A DNA stretch of 64,000 bases from Mucilaginibacter inviolabilis (GCF_011089895.1 NZ_JAANAT010000003.1:248001-312000), one strand, 5' to 3'. Positions 46,482-55,695 are shown, counted from the first letter of the stretch. The notes: a model not told the origin generated them from the sequence alone. Numbers and translations are program-made.

Positions 46482-46643
46482 GTGAAAGACAAACTCAAAC
46501 AACAACATTCTTTAGAGGATTTTTCCGAACAGTGTTCGTCAAATAATAATCCTTACCTGCTCATCACCGGAAGTCTTACGGCACTCGGTGGCTTAATTAT
46601 ATTTTCGCTGATTATCTGGTTAGGACGCGTGTGTATACAGTAA
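46482..46643 (+). CDS. Small putative single-span membrane protein, 53 residues
   Basis: GTG-started frame. A polar N-terminal half (KDKLKQQHSLEDFSEQ) leads to a hydrophobic helix at about residues 25-47 (NPYLLITGSLTALGG, then LIIFSLIIWL), ending RVCIQ. The charge distribution (positive residues on both flanks) leaves orientation uncertain. It is unrelated to its neighbours and has no recognised family. Its GTG start lacks an obvious Shine-Dalgarno sequence, as for many genes here, so the support is composition only. Confidence 0.4.
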   Translation: MKDKLKQQHSLEDFSEQCSSNNNPYLLITGSLTALGGLIIFSLIIWLGRVCIQ

Positions 46644-46771
46644 ACACATGCACTAACCAGATTCAGCGTTACCACTTATACTCCAATTTCACCTGTTATA
46701 CTATTTTCTGAGAATGTTTTGCAGGCTCATATTAGTAGCAGTTGCCTATCAAATAAAAAAATGAAAATAAA

Positions 46772-46820
46772 TTTGCGTAACTCAGAAGTTACATATACAT
46801 TTGAGTAACTTAAAAGTTAC
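46772..46820 (+). promoter_or_regulatory. Promoter with two palindromic operators for ArsR/SRPBCC operon
   Basis: TTTG at 46772-46775 and TACATTTG at 46796-46803, 20 bases apart, match the Bacteroidota TTTG/TAnnTTTG promoter. Two copies of GTAACT-N4-AGTTAC lie at 46777-46792 (between the two elements) and 46805-46820 (over the expected transcription start), with 28 bases between centres. The site spacing suggests repression by the ArsR-type protein encoded second in the operon. Confidence 0.85.
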
Positions 46821-46825
46821 GCATT

Positions 46826-47278
46826 ATGGCAAAGATCATTCAGCATCAATTTTTTTATCCTAATCCGCCTGAGTTGGTTTGGGAATATCTGACACAGCCA
46901 GAGCTAATTGCTCAATGGTTGATGAAAAACAATTTTCAACCAGTGATAGGGCACGAATTTAATTTCCATGCCAGCCCCATGCCTGATATGGATTTTGACG
47001 GGGTTTTTCATTGTAAAGTTTTGGAGATCGTTCCTTTCAAAAAGCTCTCCTATTCATGGAATTTTGGTCCGGGCGATGGTACATTAACTACCTCTGTAGT
47101 AAACTGGACATTAAATGAAAAAGATAATGGCACCGAGCTTTTACTGATACATCGTGGATTTGAAGGTACAAACAACTTCCTGTCTATGTTCAACTCCATG
47201 GAAAAAGGCTGGTTAGAGCTTATCCAAAAACTTTTGAAAATAATCAACAACACTGCAAATGGAACAACACAGGCTTGA
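46826..47278 (+). CDS. SRPBCC (AHSA1-like) domain protein
   Basis: A 150-residue soluble protein with the START/Bet v1-like fold of the AHSA1 group: FFYPNPPELVWEYLTQPELI at the start, VLEIVPFKKLSYSW in the middle, and a C-terminal helix SMEKGWLELIQKLL. Such proteins bind hydrophobic ligands or act as co-chaperones; ligand unknown. It is the first gene after the operator-containing promoter and overlaps the ArsR gene by 20 bases. ArsR-SRPBCC pairs are common and the regulator presumably controls this protein. Confidence 0.9.
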   Translation: MAKIIQHQFFYPNPPELVWEYLTQPELIAQWLMKNNFQPVIGHEFNFHASPMPDMDFDGVFHCKVLEIVPFKKLSYSWNFGPGDGTLTTSVVNWTLNEKDNGTELLLIHRGFEGTNNFLSMFNSMEKGWLELIQKLLKIINNTANGTTQA

Positions 47279-47585
47279 CGCATTCCAGGTAATTGCCGAC
47301 CCGAGCCGGAGACAAATGTTGTACCTGCTCTCGAAAGATAGTTTAACCATTAATTCGCTGGCTGATAACTTTGATATGAGCAGGCCTGCGGTTTCCAAAC
47401 ACATTAAAGTGTTGTACAATGCGGGTTTTATTTCTATACAGGATATCGGCCGGGAAAGGCACTGTATCCTGAAACAGGATGGCTTTAACGAATTACATAA
47501 ATGGTTAGAATATTTTGATGAATTCTGGGGTGGCAAATTGAAAAATTTGGAAGCCCTGTTAAACGAAAGAACAAGCAAAAAATAA
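47259..47585 (+). CDS. ArsR-family winged-helix regulator
   Basis: A 108-residue repressor-type DNA-binding protein. The winged helix-turn-helix shows IADPSRRQMLYLLSKD, INSLADNFDMSRPAVSKHIK and LYNAGFISI, then a wing with RERHCIL. Cysteine pairs for metal sensing (as in ArsR ELCVC) are absent, so the ligand is not arsenic. It overlaps the first SRPBCC gene by 20 bases and likely binds the GTAACT-N4-AGTTAC sites in the operon promoter. Confidence 0.93.
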   Translation: MEQHRLDAFQVIADPSRRQMLYLLSKDSLTINSLADNFDMSRPAVSKHIKVLYNAGFISIQDIGRERHCILKQDGFNELHKWLEYFDEFWGGKLKNLEALLNERTSKK

Positions 47586-47598
47586 AATAATAGAAATC

Positions 47599-48084
47599 AT
47601 GAAAAATCAAAGTTTCAACACTACCATTCTGGTAGACCAAACCCCAAAACAAGCTTTTGATGCCATCAATAATGTGCGCGGATGGTGGTCGGAAGAAACC
47701 AAAGGTGATACGGATAAACCTGGTGCCGTATTTTACTACCATTATCAGGATCTCCACTCCTGTACCTTCCAGATCACTGAATTAGAGCCCGGCAAAAAGG
47801 TTGTTTGGCATGTGCTGCACAACTACTTTAATTTTGTAAATGATCAGAATGAGTGGATTGATACAGATGTTGTTTTTGAAATTACTAGTAAAGGCGACAA
47901 AACAGAGATCCACTTTACCCATCTTGGATTGGAGCCGGATCACGAGTGCTATGATATTTGTTCAAATGCCTGGGGAACGTATATCACCAAAAGCCTGTAC
48001 GATCTTATTACCAAAGGTAAAGGTGAGCCAAATCCTATAGAAGAGATTGTAAAAAAAGCCCGCAAAATGAAAGCTGAATTATAA
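47599..48084 (+). CDS. SRPBCC domain protein, tandem paralogue 1
   Basis: A 161-residue Bet v1/START-like protein. Motifs include DQTPKQAFDAINNVRGWWSE, LEPGKKVVWHVL and the Cys-containing CYDICSNAWGTYI. It is clearly homologous to the next gene, with the same order and the same DQTP and NAW motifs, so they arose by tandem duplication. Located 13 bases after the ArsR gene, hence in the same operon. The ligand is unknown. Confidence 0.9.
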   Translation: MKNQSFNTTILVDQTPKQAFDAINNVRGWWSEETKGDTDKPGAVFYYHYQDLHSCTFQITELEPGKKVVWHVLHNYFNFVNDQNEWIDTDVVFEITSKGDKTEIHFTHLGLEPDHECYDICSNAWGTYITKSLYDLITKGKGEPNPIEEIVKKARKMKAEL

Positions 48085-48104
48085 AACATTAAGGAGGGAA
48101 AACA

Positions 48105-48563
48105 ATGAGAGATCAAAATTATACCATCGTTTTTACGGTTGATCAGACCCCGGAGGAAGTTTTTAACGCGATCAATAATGTTTATGGATGGTGGACAGAA
48201 ACGATGGAAGGCAGTTCACAAAAATTAAATGATGAATTTGAAGTCCGTTTTGGGGAGGTGCATTACTCCAAACAAAAATTAATAGAGGTAATTCCCGGCA
48301 AAAAAGTTGTTTGGTTTGTTACCGATAGTAAACTCAATTTTGTGAAAGATAAAAGCGAGTGGACAGGTACCCAAATTGTTTTTGAAATTGCCGAATATGG
48401 CAGCAAGACAGAAGTGCGTTTTACACACGTTGGTTTAACGCCCCAATATGAATGTTATCGTGCCTGTTCAAATGCCTGGTGCGGTTATATAACCAATAGC
48501 TTAAGTAGTTTGATCACTACCGGCGAAGGACAACCAACCGAAAAAGAAGAAGTGAATTCCTGA
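48105..48563 (+). CDS. SRPBCC domain protein, tandem paralogue 2
   Basis: A 152-residue protein homologous to the preceding gene product: DQTPEEVFNAINNVYGWWTE, VIPGKKVVWFV and CYRACSNAWCGYI. Divergence is highest at residues about 35-55. A strong AAGGAGG Shine-Dalgarno sequence lies about eight bases before the ATG, unusual in Bacteroidota and in this window. Last gene of the four-gene operon; a terminator follows 41 bases after the stop. Confidence 0.9.
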   Translation: MRDQNYTIVFTVDQTPEEVFNAINNVYGWWTETMEGSSQKLNDEFEVRFGEVHYSKQKLIEVIPGKKVVWFVTDSKLNFVKDKSEWTGTQIVFEIAEYGSKTEVRFTHVGLTPQYECYRACSNAWCGYITNSLSSLITTGEGQPTEKEEVNS

Positions 48564-48604
48564 GACCACTTGAGGATGCCCGACATTCCTCAATAGGAGC
48601 TATA

Positions 48605-48636
48605 AAGCCCCCAGTTTTCGCTGGAGGCTTTTGGTC
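48605..48636 (+). terminator. Intrinsic terminator after SRPBCC operon
   Basis: Arms 48605-48614 and 48621-48630 pair over ten bases with one mismatch around TTTTCG; TTTTGG follows. Confidence 0.7.
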
Positions 48637-48678
48637 TGTGTGGATAATAGGTGAGAAACTTACTGTGTGTTGAGAGCT

Positions 48679-50502
48679 TTATTTAATATCAACACTAAAT
48701 TCATTGCTCGTTTTGTTTTCGCGGGTAACTATAATATATTTTAAAGTTAAAGGTTTGCCATTAGTCATGGGCGATAGGATTGGGGCTGAATACAGATCAG
48801 CAGTATTATCGGCCTTATGTCCATCTAGAGTATAATATACTTTACTGTCGGCAACAAAAGACGTAATGGTTATCTTTTTTCTTTTGCTTGCCGCATCGTC
48901 AGTAATCACCACACTAGCTTCCGGGATCCGGTAATTTATGCCCGATTTTTCTATCGACTCCAAAACTACCGGTAGCCGCTTGCCAACAAAATCTTCATAA
49001 TTCTTGTTCTCGGTTTTTGTCCAGCCCACTTCTGCCAGCGCAATTACACGAGGGAACAGCATGTACTCTAACTTGTTATTGGTAGGTATATACTCGGTCC
49101 ACATATTGGCCTGCACACCTAAAATATGTTTTTGCTGATCAGCAGTCAACGCCGTTGGCCGCGGATTGTAATTGTAAACTACATCTAATGGCAGGAAACC
49201 ACCAATAGCCAGGGGTTCTGTTTTAGCATCTTTGGCCTGAGCATGATCTATATACATATTACTATTAGGCGACATGATTACGTTATGGCCTTCTTTGGCT
49301 GCCTGTATGCCACCGGCTTCGCCCCTCCAGCTCATTACAGTTGCGTTGGGTGTTAATCCGCCTTCTAATATTTCGTCCCAGCCAATTAAGCTTTTGCCGT
49401 TCTTATTTAAAAACTTTTCTATACGGTTAATAAACCAGCTTTGCAGTTCGTGTTCGTCCTTTAGCTTATTTTCATGGATGAGCTTTTGTGCCAGTGCCGA
49501 GGTTTTCCACTCATCCTTTGGTACTTCGTCACCACCAATGTGGATATACTTGCTCGGAAAAATAGCCATCACCTCGGTCAAAACATCCTGTAAAAACTGA
49601 AACGTAGGCTCACCGGGATTATAAATGGTATTGTGTACACCCCAATAGCCTGGTACTTTGTACGGACCGGTTCCATTACCCAATTCGGGATAGGCAGCTA
49701 ATACGGCTGTGCTATGGCCGGGCATTTCAATTTCGGGTATCACTTCAATATTTCTTTCGGCCGCGTATTTTACAACTTCACGGGCCTGCTCCTGGGTGTA
49801 AAAACCACCGCTTTTTTTGCCATCGTAAACAAATGGTTTGAAATCATAATATTGACCGATAATAGTGGAATCGCGCCAGGCGCTGATGGCGGTTAGCTTG
49901 GGATATTTTTTTATTTCCAAACGCCAGCCCTGGTCGTCTGTTAAATGCCAGTGCAGGGTATTTAGCTTTAGGGATGCCATTACATCCAGGATTTTTTTGA
50001 TCTCGTTGGCATCAAAAAAATGCCGGCCAACATCCAGCATCAGGCCGCGATAGGCAAAATTGGGTTCATCATTAATATTTACTACAGGTACTACTAATTG
50101 ACTGCCTTTTTGCTGAATAAGCTGCAATAAGGACTGAACGCCATAAAACACACCGGCACGGCTTCCCTGTATATTTACACCCTTGTTGGTTACTTTAAGC
50201 TGATAACTTTCATTGGGTAACTTAGCAGATGAGGTATTTAAAACAATAGCGCTTCCGGCTGCTGCATTATTGATCTTTAAGGTAAACCCGTATTGCTTTT
50301 TCAGGAAATAATTGAATATAGCAGCCACTTTTTGAGCATCGGATTCTTTGGCCACGATGCTGGTGCGGTGATCAATGACAAACTGACCAACGCCTTTTTC
50401 GGCAAAGGTTGGTTTGGGTACAATGTTTACTTCGTTGGCTTGTTGAGCAAACGTGTTCCCTCCGATTAGGATCAGGAAGAATAAGAAGAGATTTTTTTTC
50501 AT
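48679..50502 (-). CDS. Beta-N-acetylhexosaminidase, GH20, copy 1
   Basis: A 607-residue exported enzyme: signal peptide to about residue 20 (GGNTFAQQ). It has an N-terminal GH20b domain, then the barrel with RGLMLDVGRHF, LHWHLTDDQGWRLEI and the catalytic pair D325-E326 in HIGGDEVPKDEW. The C-terminal ~80 residues form a chitobiase-like beta domain (VYYTLDGHKADNTADLY). It removes terminal beta-GlcNAc or GalNAc from glycans, probably in the periplasm. It is the last gene of the minus-strand glycan locus; the second GH20 (52119) is a distant paralogue, not a recent duplicate. Confidence 0.95.
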   Translation of the reverse strand: MKKNLFLFFLILIGGNTFAQQANEVNIVPKPTFAEKGVGQFVIDHRTSIVAKESDAQKVAAIFNYFLKKQYGFTLKINNAAAGSAIVLNTSSAKLPNESYQLKVTNKGVNIQGSRAGVFYGVQSLLQLIQQKGSQLVVPVVNINDEPNFAYRGLMLDVGRHFFDANEIKKILDVMASLKLNTLHWHLTDDQGWRLEIKKYPKLTAISAWRDSTIIGQYYDFKPFVYDGKKSGGFYTQEQAREVVKYAAERNIEVIPEIEMPGHSTAVLAAYPELGNGTGPYKVPGYWGVHNTIYNPGEPTFQFLQDVLTEVMAIFPSKYIHIGGDEVPKDEWKTSALAQKLIHENKLKDEHELQSWFINRIEKFLNKNGKSLIGWDEILEGGLTPNATVMSWRGEAGGIQAAKEGHNVIMSPNSNMYIDHAQAKDAKTEPLAIGGFLPLDVVYNYNPRPTALTADQQKHILGVQANMWTEYIPTNNKLEYMLFPRVIALAEVGWTKTENKNYEDFVGKRLPVVLESIEKSGINYRIPEASVVITDDAASKRKKITITSFVADSKVYYTLDGHKADNTADLYSAPILSPMTNGKPLTLKYIIVTRENKTSNEFSVDIK

Positions 50503-50579
50503 AATAAATTTAGAGCAGGGCCATCCGGCGTTTTTGCACCGGATGGGTTATTTGATATTTGTAGTTTTAGTATTCGATT

Positions 50580-52082
50580 TTAATGCCCGGTAAACTGTTT
50601 ATATAAACCCATCGCTGTTAACGTTGGGTTTAGCCTGGACGATGTGATGTTTAATCTCACCTTTTGAGCGGTAACCGGTTTAAAACGGATCAGCCTTTTG
50701 GCGCCAACCGTAGTACCTTCGGCTATTTGTTCCCAGCTTGTTCCGTTAAAATATTCCAGGTTGAATTTTTCGATACGCTGACCAACTGTGATATTTTCCT
50801 GCAAACTCAATACATCAAATGTTTGCGGTTTGGGCAGGTTGAATTCGATAACCGCTGTGGTGTCTTTACTTTTTGTGGTCCAGTAGTTATGGAGATCGCC
50901 GTTTAATAAAGCTTTGGCATTGATGCCATTTACTGAGTTGATCTTTGCTCCTTTCAACAGGTTGGTTTTAAAAGTTTGATCGATGATGTTTTTCCATGCC
51001 ATCAAATTTTTCTGATCATGTTCATTGATCAACCCTTGTTTATCAGGTGGGATATTGAGTAGTAAAACAGAATTACGGCCTACAGAACTGTAATAGATAT
51101 CCAACAGTTTCTCGGGAGATTTTACCTGGTTATCTTCCGTTTCATGATAAAACCATCCCGGTCTTATAGATACATCTGTTTCGGCAGGATACCATACCAG
51201 GGCTTTCGCCTTGCTTATTTTGTCGCGGTTCCCCAGATCACTCCCGGTCATATCCCCTTTGGGTTTAAAAGCGATATCTTTTTGCGAATCTTTTTCTGTA
51301 CCCGCATTGTTTTGCTGATCGATAGGGATAACGCTCCACTCAGATACACGGCCATAACCGCTTTCGGTGCCCACCCAACGTACATCCGGGCCCATAATGG
51401 CTATTACGGCGCTGGGCTGTAACTTACGGATCAAACTATACCAGGCATCAAAATGATACACCGGCTTTTTACCGTTCGGGCCCTCGCCGTTGGCGCCATC
51501 GAACCAAACTTCATCAACACGGCCATAATTGCTCAGTAGTTCAGTCAGCTGATTCATGAAATAAGCGTTATACTTTTCGGTATCGCCATAATCGGGATTG
51601 TTCCTGTCCCATGGCGAAAGATAAATACCAAAACCAACACCTTGTTGGTGGCAGGCATCGGCTACTTCTTTTACCACATCGCCCTGCCCGTTTTTCCAGG
51701 GGCTGTTTTTTACGGAATGCTCTGTGTATTTACTCGGCCACAGACAAAAGCCGTCGTGATGTTTGGCCGTAATGATCACCTGTTTTATCCCGGCCAGTTT
51801 GCAGGTGCGTACCCATTGGGCGGCATCCAGTTGGCTTGGGTTAAACAGTTTGGTGTCTTCCTTTCCATCACCCCACTCTCGGTTGGTAAAGGTGTTCATG
51901 CCGAAATGTAAAAACGCGGTAAACTCCAATTCCTGCCAGCGTAATTGCCGTGGTGAAGGGGTAACATGCGCGGCTTTAATTACAATTTCCTGTTGGGAAT
52001 CTGTTGGGCTGATGGCCGTGTAATTTTGTGCGAAAGCCGTAGAGCAAAAGCCTATGGCCATTATGGATAATATATGTTTCAT
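50580..52082 (-). CDS. Alpha-L-fucosidase, GH29
   Basis: A 500-residue exported enzyme: signal peptide to about residue 18 (STAFAQ). The catalytic barrel shows FLHFGMNTFTNREWGDG, IITAKHHDGFCLWPS and the nucleophile D195 in VDEVWFDGANGEG. The C-terminal ~140 residues resemble a discoidin/CBM32 domain. It hydrolyses alpha-linked fucose from glycans. Its first ~22 codons are nearly the same in DNA as those of the downstream-coordinate GH20 (52119-53978), indicating a shared or copied signal sequence. Lies 36 bases after that gene in the same operon. Confidence 0.94.
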   Translation of the reverse strand: MKHILSIMAIGFCSTAFAQNYTAISPTDSQQEIVIKAAHVTPSPRQLRWQELEFTAFLHFGMNTFTNREWGDGKEDTKLFNPSQLDAAQWVRTCKLAGIKQVIITAKHHDGFCLWPSKYTEHSVKNSPWKNGQGDVVKEVADACHQQGVGFGIYLSPWDRNNPDYGDTEKYNAYFMNQLTELLSNYGRVDEVWFDGANGEGPNGKKPVYHFDAWYSLIRKLQPSAVIAIMGPDVRWVGTESGYGRVSEWSVIPIDQQNNAGTEKDSQKDIAFKPKGDMTGSDLGNRDKISKAKALVWYPAETDVSIRPGWFYHETEDNQVKSPEKLLDIYYSSVGRNSVLLLNIPPDKQGLINEHDQKNLMAWKNIIDQTFKTNLLKGAKINSVNGINAKALLNGDLHNYWTTKSKDTTAVIEFNLPKPQTFDVLSLQENITVGQRIEKFNLEYFNGTSWEQIAEGTTVGAKRLIRFKPVTAQKVRLNITSSRLNPTLTAMGLYKQFTGH

Positions 52083-52118
52083 TTTATCTAATTGCAGTTT
52101 TGAAAATTCGATGAGTTA

Positions 52119-53978
52119 TTACCTGGCCCTTTTCTCTAATTCTTCACGCGGAACGATCAGCAATTTTCCTGCAGCGGCATTTCCTTTAAATGATTGCGCT
52201 CTTAATTGATAGATGCCCTTAGGAATAACTATCGGGGTACCGCTGTAACGGGTGCTGGATGTATCAGGGTTGGTATTATCAAGCGTATAGTAAATTTCCA
52301 GATTGTCAATATCTGTGCTGAGAGAAGCCAGTAATTGCTTTTGCTCATCAAGCTTTGCAGTCGCCAGTACGTCAAAAGCCGCTGTAGAGTAATTGATGTG
52401 CGCAGCATCCAAAACTTTAAACTGGGGCTCTAATTTTTTTTGAAAACCGGCCCAGTTTTGTTTTGCCCGTGGCGACCAAAAGACCTCGGATAATGCCAGA
52501 GAGCGTGGCCATGTCATGTATTCGGCATGCCGCCCGGTTGGTACAGCCTCCGACCATAAATTACCCTGCCCGCCTAACACCAATGTACTGTCTATTCCTG
52601 CTGGAACAGGGTTCCATTGATAGGCTGTTTGTAAGCGCAGCATATCGTACGTGAGAGGTTCTAATTGCGGATCGCCCTGGTAAAGATCCAGATAGGTATT
52701 ACTGCTGGGTGTAAAAATAACCTGGTGCCCTTGTTTAGCGGCTTCTATCCCTCCCTGCATACCTTGCCAGCTCATCACCGTTGCTTCGGGAGCCAGCCCG
52801 CCTTCCAGAATTTCATTCCATCCAATTATTTTTTTCTTCTTTTTCTTCAGCATCTTTTCTACTCTTTTTATAAAATAACTTTGCAGTTCGTGCTCCGTTT
52901 TTATCCCTTGTTGTTTCATAAAATCCTGTACCACGGCCGATTGCTGCCAGAAGTACTTTGTCGCTTCGTCGCCACCGATGTGGATATAATCTCCCGGGAA
53001 CAAAGCAGCCACTTCTGTAAAAACTTTATCCAAAAAAGTATACACGCGTTCGTCTGCCGGGTTTAGGGTATTGTCGTCGATATTATAAAATTTACTTCCG
53101 GGATTTACAGAATAGATATATCCTGTTGCCGACAAATAAGGATAGGCTGCAATAGCTGCCAGCGAATGGCCGGGAACATCAATTTCGGGCACAATGGTTA
53201 TGTGTCTTTCGGCGGCGTAAGCTATAATTTCTTTGATGTCCTGCTGGGTATAATATCCGCCATAGGTAGTCTTTTCATTTTTTTGAGGCGGATCATAAGA
53301 CCACCAGCCTCCTGTTCTGGGCACACGCCAGGCACCCACTTCCGTTAAGCGGGGAAGTGATTTTATTTCTATCCGCCAACCCTGGTCGTCTGTTAAATGC
53401 CAGTGAAAAACATTGAATTTATAGCGGGCCATATCATCAATATATTTTTTTACAAAGTCTTTTGAAAAAAAATGCCGGCTTACATCGAGCATCAATCCGC
53501 GCCATTTTAAGCGGGGGTAATCCACAATTTCTACCACAGGTAAACTATGCTGCTTATTGGCTTCGTTTGAAAGAGAAAGCAACTGCCGCAATGTCTGCAA
53601 ACCATAAAATATACCAGCCGTTTTACGTGCCTGTAATTTTATTTCATGCTCGGTAATAGACAGCTCGTAGCCTTCGTCATTGCCCGGGTTGTTTAATGCC
53701 GGATTTAACAATAGGCTGATGGAATGCTCGGATGCTGTTGCTTTGTTTTTTACCGGTAAGGTAACACCCGACAGCGTGTTGATCCATTCATTAGCACGAT
53801 TGCCCAGCGCCGTAAGTTCAGAGCTGCCCGATGGTATGATTAAAGAAGTACGATCGTCGATTACAAATGTGCCCTTACCCTGAACCAGGGATACCGGCTC
53901 GGGAATAATGGCCGTATAATTTTGTGCATAAGCCGCAGAGCAAAAGCTTATGGCTATTATAGATAGTATATTTTTCAT
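52119..53978 (-). CDS. Beta-N-acetylhexosaminidase, GH20, copy 2
   Basis: A 619-residue exported enzyme: signal peptide to about residue 18 (SAAYAQ). GH20b domain, then barrel with GLMLDVSRHFF, FHWHLTDDQGWRIEI and catalytic D337-E338 in HIGGDEATKYFW. The C-terminal beta domain includes EIYYTLDNTNPDTSSTRY. Predicted to release terminal N-acetylhexosamine. Overlaps the GH27 gene by four bases (ATGA), so the two are translationally coupled. It differs from copy 1 throughout, suggesting different linkage preference. Confidence 0.95.
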   Translation of the reverse strand: MKNILSIIAISFCSAAYAQNYTAIIPEPVSLVQGKGTFVIDDRTSLIIPSGSSELTALGNRANEWINTLSGVTLPVKNKATASEHSISLLLNPALNNPGNDEGYELSITEHEIKLQARKTAGIFYGLQTLRQLLSLSNEANKQHSLPVVEIVDYPRLKWRGLMLDVSRHFFSKDFVKKYIDDMARYKFNVFHWHLTDDQGWRIEIKSLPRLTEVGAWRVPRTGGWWSYDPPQKNEKTTYGGYYTQQDIKEIIAYAAERHITIVPEIDVPGHSLAAIAAYPYLSATGYIYSVNPGSKFYNIDDNTLNPADERVYTFLDKVFTEVAALFPGDYIHIGGDEATKYFWQQSAVVQDFMKQQGIKTEHELQSYFIKRVEKMLKKKKKKIIGWNEILEGGLAPEATVMSWQGMQGGIEAAKQGHQVIFTPSSNTYLDLYQGDPQLEPLTYDMLRLQTAYQWNPVPAGIDSTLVLGGQGNLWSEAVPTGRHAEYMTWPRSLALSEVFWSPRAKQNWAGFQKKLEPQFKVLDAAHINYSTAAFDVLATAKLDEQKQLLASLSTDIDNLEIYYTLDNTNPDTSSTRYSGTPIVIPKGIYQLRAQSFKGNAAAGKLLIVPREELEKRAR

Positions 53979-55537
53979 TTACTTAAGTTGCATTTTAATA
54001 TCATCACCCCATGTGATGGGATACTGATGGATATGTCCCCTTCAGGAAACCGAACAGGCTGCTTTGCCCACAGATCTGTTATGGTAACAGGCAGGTGTGG
54101 TAATTCGAAGTTTAATATATTCACATTAGAGCTAAGCGTGTCATCTGACGCGTTAAGGAGGGCGATGATGAACGATCCATCCTCCATGGGTTTTTGCCAA
54201 ATCTCCAACTGGTTATCCATCACTTTTAATCTTTTGGCCGCTTTACCTAAAGCGTCCTGATCTACAGCGATCATTTCCTTACTTTGGAGCAGCCGAAGCG
54301 TAGCATCATCAATATATTCCATATTAGCACCTATAAGCAGCGGCGCGCTCAACATACACCACATACTAAAGTGTGTTTTTTGTTCTTCTGCACTCAGGTG
54401 ATTTACCCGTTTTTTACCATCCTCATCGTTGCCGCCAATAGTACCGATCTGTAAAATATCCGGATCGTTCCAATTGCCTGACTTTACATAGGCAGCTTTA
54501 TCGGCCAGTTTTTTCATTGCGTTATGAATGGAGCTCCAATTATCGCGGATATCTTGTTCTGTTCGCCATAACTGCCCTCCGGCCTCATTGCCCCACTCCC
54601 AAACATTCCCCATACCATACTGGCACAGTGAAAAAATAATATCACGCTGCTGCTGATGCAGGGCTCCGGCCATTAGTTTATATGGTTTCATATACTCGGC
54701 ACGGGAAGTATCTTTAGCAAAAGCTCCGTAGCTGCACCAGTCGTATTTGAGATAATCAAAGCCCATATCCGACCAATATTTAGCATCCTGAAATTCATGT
54801 TGATAACTTCCGGCTGCCCCTCCGCAGGTTAAAGGGCCGGGAGATGAATATATACCCACCTTAAAACCCTGGCTGTGCAATGTTGCGGTCATTGCCTTTA
54901 AATCGGGGAAAAAGGTGTTGGGTATAAGGTTACCGTTGTCATCTCTCGTAGCGCCTTGCCGGGTAGCTAAATTGTCCGGCCCTTCATAATAACGGTAAAC
55001 TTTATTGTCGGGCTGGGTTTTGAGTTCTGTCCAAACGGGATTGCTTTTTACGGGTTGATTTGCCCAGGGATCATCCAGTTCCAACAGGCTCCACCCCAAT
55101 TGTTGCAAGCCTTTTTCTTTCATTAATTTGGCCGTCAGTTCAATTTGTTTTTGGGTTACATTTCGGCCGTAGCTATACCAGCTGCTCCAACCCATGGGCG
55201 GGGTTAACGCCAGCCGATCGCCAATGACCAATGAAAATATGCGGGTAGTTTTTCCAAACTTATTTTTAACCGTTAGCTTGATGGGATAGGTTCCCGGAGT
55301 ATGAATTTTACCGGTGATTATTCCTGTACGCGCATCAAACTGTACCGTTGAGGGTAAGCCTTTTGCTGCCACCAGGATAGGCCGGGCACCAGAAACCGGG
55401 ACCGGGTAAATAAAAAGTTTATCAGGGCGTGCACCAAATAACCGTGGTCCATTAATCTGAGGGATTGAATCCTGCTGTGCATAACAATATCCACATAATA
55501 ATACATGGATTATTACAGTAAAAAATTTCTTTACCAT
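53975..55537 (-). CDS. Alpha-galactosidase (or alpha-N-acetylgalactosaminidase), GH27
   Basis: A 520-residue exported enzyme: signal peptide to about residue 20 (LLCGYCYAQQ). An Ig-like domain (about 35-105) precedes the GH27 barrel, which has LTPPMGWSSWYSYG, the nucleophile D266 in YLKYDWCSYG and TEQDIRDNWSS. The C-terminal beta domain ends in SHGVMILKC. It removes alpha-galactose or alpha-GalNAc from glycans. Overlaps the GH20 copy 2 gene by four bases. A hairpin separates it from the upstream GH18 gene. Confidence 0.93.
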   Translation of the reverse strand: MVKKFFTVIIHVLLCGYCYAQQDSIPQINGPRLFGARPDKLFIYPVPVSGARPILVAAKGLPSTVQFDARTGIITGKIHTPGTYPIKLTVKNKFGKTTRIFSLVIGDRLALTPPMGWSSWYSYGRNVTQKQIELTAKLMKEKGLQQLGWSLLELDDPWANQPVKSNPVWTELKTQPDNKVYRYYEGPDNLATRQGATRDDNGNLIPNTFFPDLKAMTATLHSQGFKVGIYSSPGPLTCGGAAGSYQHEFQDAKYWSDMGFDYLKYDWCSYGAFAKDTSRAEYMKPYKLMAGALHQQQRDIIFSLCQYGMGNVWEWGNEAGGQLWRTEQDIRDNWSSIHNAMKKLADKAAYVKSGNWNDPDILQIGTIGGNDEDGKKRVNHLSAEEQKTHFSMWCMLSAPLLIGANMEYIDDATLRLLQSKEMIAVDQDALGKAAKRLKVMDNQLEIWQKPMEDGSFIIALLNASDDTLSSNVNILNFELPHLPVTITDLWAKQPVRFPEGDISISIPSHGVMILKCNLSK

Positions 55538-55636
55538 TTTTGATAAGTATGATCGGTGTTTATAGGCTTTCCGTTTTTACAATATAGCTTTTTTGTTTTC
55601 AGGTTGATACAGTTTTTGTTTTAAATAGAATCTAAA

Positions 55637-55663
55637 GAGCTTCCGGTTATTAACCGGAAGCTC
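55637..55663 (-). terminator. Hairpin after GH18 gene
   Basis: Arms 55637-55649 and 55651-55663 form an inverted repeat of 13 bases, directly downstream of the GH18 stop on the minus strand. A T-rich stretch follows in that direction. It may attenuate transcription into the exo-glycosidase genes. Confidence 0.65.
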
Positions 55664-55695
55664 AATTAGGTGACAGATATAGGGTTTGTTAATTA

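Larger units (their letters stand above)
46318..46825. other. Region between lipoprotein and ArsR/SRPBCC operon
   Basis: Contains a hairpin at 46364-46387, a small GTG-started membrane-protein ORF at 46482-46643, and the promoter/operator region at 46772-46820. About 46644-46770 shows nothing recognisable. Confidence 0.6.
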
